This document shows positions 58,685-64,000 of a stretch of 64,000 nt of DNA, in pieces. A program made the translations under genes and the position numbers. The stretch covers positions 2,461,015-2,525,014 of the forward strand of contig CM020508.1 of assembly GCA_009823395.1 (NCBI GenBank). The letters are read 5' to 3'. Position 1 is the stretch's first letter; every line of letters begins with the position of its first letter. This DNA comes from Thamnaconus septentrionalis (lineage: Eukaryota > Chordata > Actinopteri > Tetraodontiformes > Monacanthidae). A model generated the notes under the pieces. That model made no database searches. It saw nothing but the letters and a program-made list of their open reading frames with translations, and was not told where the DNA came from.

Positions 58685-58697
58685 AGGTCAAAGGTCA
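58685..58697 (+). promoter_or_regulatory. Perfect DR1 nuclear-receptor motif
   Basis: AGGTCA-A-AGGTCA, the consensus for RXR heterodimers and HNF4. A chance occurrence cannot be excluded; no gene is nearby in the window. Confidence 0.4.
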
Positions 58698-58699
58698 AC

Positions 58700-59711
58700 C
58701 ACATTTGGTTTGGTTCCCAGCAGCTCAGGACGGCCCGGCGAACAGGGAAGCGGCTTCCTTGTTATTCCTCACGGCTCCGTCAACCTCGGCCGTAGCTCCG
58801 GCCCCCTTGTCTTCCTCCGAGGAAGCCGATTGGCCCGGTCATGGTGTGACCAGCTCTAACTGGAACTGCTGGAGGGAACCTCAGCGCTTTATAGGTTTGT
58901 CTCATTAACAAGAGTCACTTCGTCCCCCTGTTGGTGGGTTTTCGTCTCTACACCTGAATCTGCAGCAGAGCTTAAAAAAAAGAAAGGCATTTTGTGATTG
59001 GCTGCAAAAAACAAAAGAATGACTCTGGTTTATTTTAGCAGCTTACAGTGTTTCTACTCTGGCAACAAATCACAGACACATTAAAGGAACAAAACATTTC
59101 AGGGCAGAAACAATAAGTTCCCATTAGTTCAACCGGCGGGACAAACTGCTAGCTTAGCGTAAATCAGCCCATGGCTTTACGACCAATCATCCGCGAGCCG
59201 TTGCCCTTTACTGTGTGCTTCTGTCTGCCGTGTCACACGACCCTCCGCATATTGACGCTGTGATTTAGAGCCGACGGCCGGCCGCTGATATCGGCGCCGC
59301 ATCGGCCGCCTCGTCGTCAGCTGTAGCTCAGCCACGCAGCCATTAATCATCAGAGCCGTGGCGGCGGCAGCAGAGTGTCCTTGATGCTGCACGCCGCTCG
59401 ACCCCTGCATCGCCAGGGCGGCTGGGGAAACAGGAAACAGGAAGCGGCCGCGGCAAACCAGGAAGTGAGACCGAAAGAAGGCTGCACGTTCAGCGATTGA
59501 TTGAAACTAGCTTAGCATAGCATCGTAACCGTTGTTTGCGCGAGGCAGACGACCCGCTCGCCCCCGACTCCCTCCCTCCCTCGCTCGCTCGCTCGACCTG
59601 ACCCCGCCCACCTGCCTCCCTCACCGTGGTCTGCCGCAGCATGTGGAGCCCCAGATGTAGCCTGCAGAGTGATAATCCACACACACACTGATGAGAGTGT
59701 CCATCTGGCCG

Positions 59712-59756
<45 letters not shown>

Positions 59757-60380
59757 CTTCAGACGAGGCTACACAGGTGACACCCGTCTGGCCAAAGACT
59801 GAAAAGGTGAAACAGGAAGTGTCAGAATAAGACACTTTCCCCCACCCCCCCTTCTGGTGGAGGCCAATAATGGCAGCTAGCGGTTATCCAATCAAAATAA
59901 AAGACTCAATTTCAGGCTTTTTTTCCCTCTGTTGATCTGGGAAATATCTTCTTGTGTTTTCTTTTTCCTTTCTTCCTTTTTCCGACGAAACGCGGGCAGT
60001 TTCAATGTGAACATCAGACTGGTAGCACAGAGGGACCTTTGCTTACGTGTTGTCGACAGGGAACACGATGGCGATGATGATGTCACAGGGGGATTGTCGA
60101 ACTGTAAACACAAACAACGGCGCTAAACATGAGCTAAAATGCTAAACGAGCTAAAAACCCATCAAGTGAGAAGAGTTTGCTTCTGAAAGAACGCCATGGA
60201 AAATCACCTTGAGTTCTGTACTCACAGTAGAGTTTTATTTACATATATATAAAATTATACACATATATATATATATATATTTTTTTTTTCCTTTGATAAA
60301 TCTTACATGTATTCTATGAAAATATTAAAGCAGCATGAATACCTTGGGGACGACAGACAGATACAGTCAACAACAGATGA
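58700..60380. other. Intergenic, nothing recognised
   Basis: Unique sequence with (AC)20 at 59714-59753 and AT-rich DNA near 60240-60290. No gene. Confidence 0.4.
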
Positions 60381-60392
60381 GACACCTCAGAG

Positions 60393-61682
60393 CGGAGGTG
60401 TCAAACTCTAACACACAGTGAACAATAGTGAACCTTTAATATGGACCCAAGCACATTTTTGCTTCAACACTGAATATGGAACAAGCGATGCTTAGTACTA
60501 CACAATAAATAACATCACTTTGCAGACGTACAAAATTTAATTTCCAATTTTGAAAAAAAAACAAAATAAAATGTAAATAAAAATCGTATGCCTTTTTTTT
60601 TTGCAGCCTACTGACTTAAATTTCAACAGTAACCTTTTTATCCAGTAGCGAATGCATTTAAAAATCAAATCGCAATAAAATACCAATTAACTAGTAATAA
60701 TATCCCTTCAATGAATGTGCAACCATTCAAGCCCATGCCTTGAAGCAGCAAGAAAAAGTGCATAAAGAAATCGTTACCAGCAGAGCATTTTTAGTGCTAG
60801 CTAGATGTAGAGAAGTTTGAACACAATATATTGCCTAACAATATATGAACATAAAGTTGTTTTTATGTATATATATATACAAATTTGCATTTTATTTTAT
60901 ACTCTCGACTACACGGAATGTACTTTGCACAAGTTTCCGGCAAAATGGATAGCAACGCACTGAGTAGCAAGGAGGATGAGAGTGCACAACGAGTTTGCGT
61001 TCAGTTATTGAAGCCTCCCGTACCACCGGTATGCAAAACACATTGCAGCTTGTACGAGCATCTGAGCTAACAAGGACGTCAGAGCGCCGAAACCAAGCAG
61101 AGTCGCCAATCAGATACATATATTGTAAGCTAGAAGGTTAACCTTTCTAGCCTGCCGCTTTGAACAGACCATGGCAAATTTAGCAAATGGCTCATCTCCC
61201 TCCAAGTTCTGTGACTTTTCATTCTGGTCACGGTAGACCAGCAGTCTTGAGTGCCAGAGCTCGGGACACTGCAAGACACAATTTGTATGTTTTTTCCTCC
61301 ATTTTTGTCAGACTCCTTCTCTATCGCTAACTGGCGCCCTGCTCTGCATCTGGGCGCTTTTTTTCAGAACCGGCTGTTCTCCTATTGGACGCGCCAAGAT
61401 GGTGTCACAGCGCGCTGCGGCCGATTTTCAATTATCAAGTGCAAGGCGCGGCGATGGCAGGCGCCCCCCTTGTGCGCCGACGGCAGGCGCCCCCCTTGCG
61501 CGCCGCTGCGCTCTTGCGCCGTGGTAGTGCATACAAAATGAATGGATGTGCTGCCGCCACCCTGCGCTTGCTGCATTCAACAGGCGGGCCAGCTCTTGTA
61601 GTCATTTCACATTGCCTTGCGGGCCAAATATAATTACACTGCGGGCCAAATTTGGCCCGCGGGCCAGAGTTTGACACCTATG
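60393..61682. mobile_element. hAT-type non-autonomous element (1290 bp) with target duplication
   Basis: The left end CGGAGGTGTCAAACTCT and the right end AGAGTTTGACACCTATG are inverted repeats matching at 15 of 17 positions. Subterminal GGGCCAAATTTGGCCCGCGGGCC is typical of Charlie-like elements. Flanks CCTCAGAG (60385-60392) and CGTCAGAG (61683-61690) match at seven of eight. Interior is AT-rich; no transposase domain recognised. Confidence 0.8.
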
Positions 61683-61690
61683 CGTCAGAG

Positions 61691-64000
61691 GATCCATAAC
61701 ACGTGATGCCCTGACTGAATGTTAGCTTGTTAGCTAACTTGCTATCCAGCTGGCTAGCTGACTGACTGTGTTCAGCCAAATGCAACTGATAATGAGAGTA
61801 AATAAGAGTGAAGGCTTTTGTGAGAAAATGTCTGGAGATCTGAGCTGCACAGAAAACAAATGGGACTGAATCGCAGAGATTCAGCGCACAAGATCAGAAA
61901 AACTGACTGGAAAGAAATGAAGAACTCAGACGTTATTTTTTGTTTGTTTGTTTGTTTTGTTGCGTGTTTGTTTCGAATTCCAGGCCACTTCACAGGCTTC
62001 CACTGGTTCCACCAGTGGCAATGGGTGAAATTCCAGTTTTGGTTGCATCCTCCAGTTAATTGTACCCTTTACAAAAAAAAAAAAAAAAAAATACAAAACA
62101 ACAAAAAAACAAAACAGCATTCTGGAGTTGTGAAAAAGTGGTTCAAATCACTGCAATAAGTGTCTCATACAGCGGGAGTCGAGTGTTTCCAACATGGACG
62201 CTGTGTCTGGGAGCGTCAGCCTGCGGCTACAGTGGCGATGGCGGCGTCCTGCTCGCCCCCCACCCCCCACGTCATCGCCGCCACCTCACAGGCTTTTCAA
62301 TTAGCAGGAGAAGCGTGTGAGACGAGGCCTTAATGGCGCTGACGAGATGCACGAGGACAGGTGACACTAATCAGAGCGGCGCCCTGTTGTCTCCGCATGG
62401 ACGTCATTAAAGAGGAAAAAAACACTTTCTGCCAGGAGGCTGTACACGTCGCAGTCTCATCGTCCTCCTCCTCCTCCTCCTCTTCCTCATCATCATCGTC
62501 AAGTCGTATCATCAGAACAAAGAAAAGGAGAAAAAAGGCCTTTGGTTAAAAAAAAAAAAAATGAAAAAAAAACACTCCCGTCCATGTCCAACAGCTCACA
62601 GTCGGAGCATTTCCACTCAGGTCATAGCAGGCAGAGTCGTCCACTCCTCCACCCTAGCGCCTCCTTTCTCCCCTCCTTCTCCTCCTCTTCCTCGGTGGTG
62701 GTGGTAGCACAGCTTCTGGAAGGCGGTGGTGGTGGCGTTTCCACTGAGTCCCGGCAGCTCGAACCCGTCGCCGCAATGTCACCCTGGCAGCCTCGAGGTC
62801 GAACCGTGAAAGAACTCAGCTCCACTTGCTGGTAGCTTCTGCTGAGCAGGCTGCTCAAACATCTGAGGAGACAGCGGCGGCGCAGAACAAACGTCAGTAG
62901 AGGACAAAACTAAGCGCGGTTTCAGGCTGGCCGCCTCTGTTAGCTGCTAGTTGTTAGCATGATCCACGTCCGATCAAATCTGGAAGCTGAATCTGAATTC
63001 TGCTGAGTGTGACAGTTTTTATGACCCTTGTTCACAAAGAGAGAGCAGCTGCATCACAGAGTAGAAGCTCCAATCCAAAGACAGAGCTGGAGAGCAGTTT
63101 CAGTGTTAGCATAGCAAAATTAGTGTTAAAACCGGCCCAGAAGCAGGAGACGAGCACTGGTGCCAGACAGTCTTTAAAAAAGCACAGAAGAAGAAGAAGA
63201 AGGAGGAGGAGGAGGAGGAGAAGAAGGCAGCCGAGAGTAGGAAGCAGGAGGCTATCGGCTGCTAAAGAGACTAGCGTGGAAGCCACGGTGCTAACGATGC
63301 CAGCAGCAGCAGCAGCAGCAGCAGCAGCAAGTGTTGATACGTTTGCTACATGGGCTGAAATGGCAGAAAAAAAAAAAAAAAAAAGTGGGATGTTTCATCA
63401 GTTTTGATTCCAATGAAAAGCGGCTTGATCAGCGACTGCCAATAGCGTCCCAGAGTCACATGACTCCACAGTTGGAGTCATGCGAGGTCAAAGAGTCGTG
63501 GACACACTCAGCCGCAATCACGCACGATTAGTACATATGACTTCATCATGTGTGTTCTTCATGTGTGTGTGTGTGTGTGTGTGCTTAGGCGGGCGCGCGC
63601 TGATTGCTGCCATTATTCACCTGCGTGCATGCTAACCACCTAGCGGACGAAGCGTTAGCGCTGGCTTTATGTGACCCGGTGCAGGAAGCTAATCACCGGC
63701 GCCGGCTCCGAGGTGGCCATGGCTGCTCTCAACGTGTCATTTCCTGCAATCAGGAGCTGCTCAGTGCCAGAACACGCCCCCTCTCCCTGGCACCCCCAGC
63801 AGCGCCACCACCTGGCAAACCCCTCAGAGCCCCCCCGCTCACCCCAGGGGTTGGGACCGACTAATCAGCTGAAAAAATCCTGCTTATTCAGGGTTTTTTT
63901 TGTTTTTTTTTTGAAGGAAAAGTGTTTCAGTGGGGAGCCTGTAACCTCCCCCTGCAGGCTGGCTGGAGGAATGTTGGTAATTGGCTGCAGAAGGTTTAAA
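61691..64000. other. Intergenic, simple repeats
   Basis: No gene is seen. (TCC)n at 62461-62490, (GAA/GGA)n at 63186-63226, (CAG)9 at 63301-63330, (GT)n at 63563-63583 and several A/T runs. GC-rich sequence at 62165-62310 and 63590-63720 is unassigned. Confidence 0.4.

Overview
The window is vertebrate nuclear DNA, almost certainly from a ray-finned (teleost) fish. It has spliced exons with GT-AG borders, a CpG-rich promoter, very dense (AC)n, (CT)n and (ATT)n microsatellites, L2-like LINE tails, a tRNA-headed SINE and several small hAT-type DNA transposons. I recognise one protein-coding gene, lmo4 (LIM domain only 4), on the + strand. Most long open frames elsewhere are microsatellite or GC-rich chance frames.

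Layout. 1-21.8 kb is upstream, apparently gene-free DNA. It holds three copies of one SINE (7.4, 11.0 and 16.3 kb), a TIR element (15.26-15.94 kb), a hAT-type element (20.9-21.3 kb), and many low-repeat blocks rich in TAAT/ATTA that look like conserved non-coding elements. 21.8-23.17 kb is the CpG-rich promoter and an untranslated first exon ending at a perfect GTGAGT donor. The coding exons lie at 24817-25052, 29510-29606, 30846-31001 and 33512-33520. They join in frame to a 165-residue two-LIM protein, and the last exon carries only two codons plus the stop. The 3' UTR runs to an AATAAA at about 34.75 kb followed by a GT-rich tract. Introns 1 and 3 carry further enhancer-like blocks, and intron 2 carries a 23-copy, 20-bp minisatellite full of AP-1-like motifs.

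34.8-64 kb is a downstream gene desert. It contains the strongest enhancer-like block of the window (about 48.64-49.33 kb), minisatellites at 40.7-41.2 and 46.28-46.6 kb, four non-autonomous DNA transposons (39.2-40.1, 48.0-48.3, 54.67-55.08 and 60.39-61.68 kb), a diverged tandem duplication at 54.06-55.18 kb, and several perfect or near-perfect hairpins.

A single small developmental co-regulator gene in a wide non-coding neighbourhood with many homeodomain-type motifs is the usual architecture of a trans-dev gene surrounded by long-range enhancers. LMO4 acts as an adaptor that binds LDB1/CLIM, other LIM-binding factors and DEAF1. No new protein system is visible. The least expected signals are the AP-1-like intronic minisatellite, the transposon with a paralogous empty site, the long (CT)n tract at the exon 3 acceptor, and the hairpins. 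Conservation was judged by eye from composition and motif density; no alignment was run.
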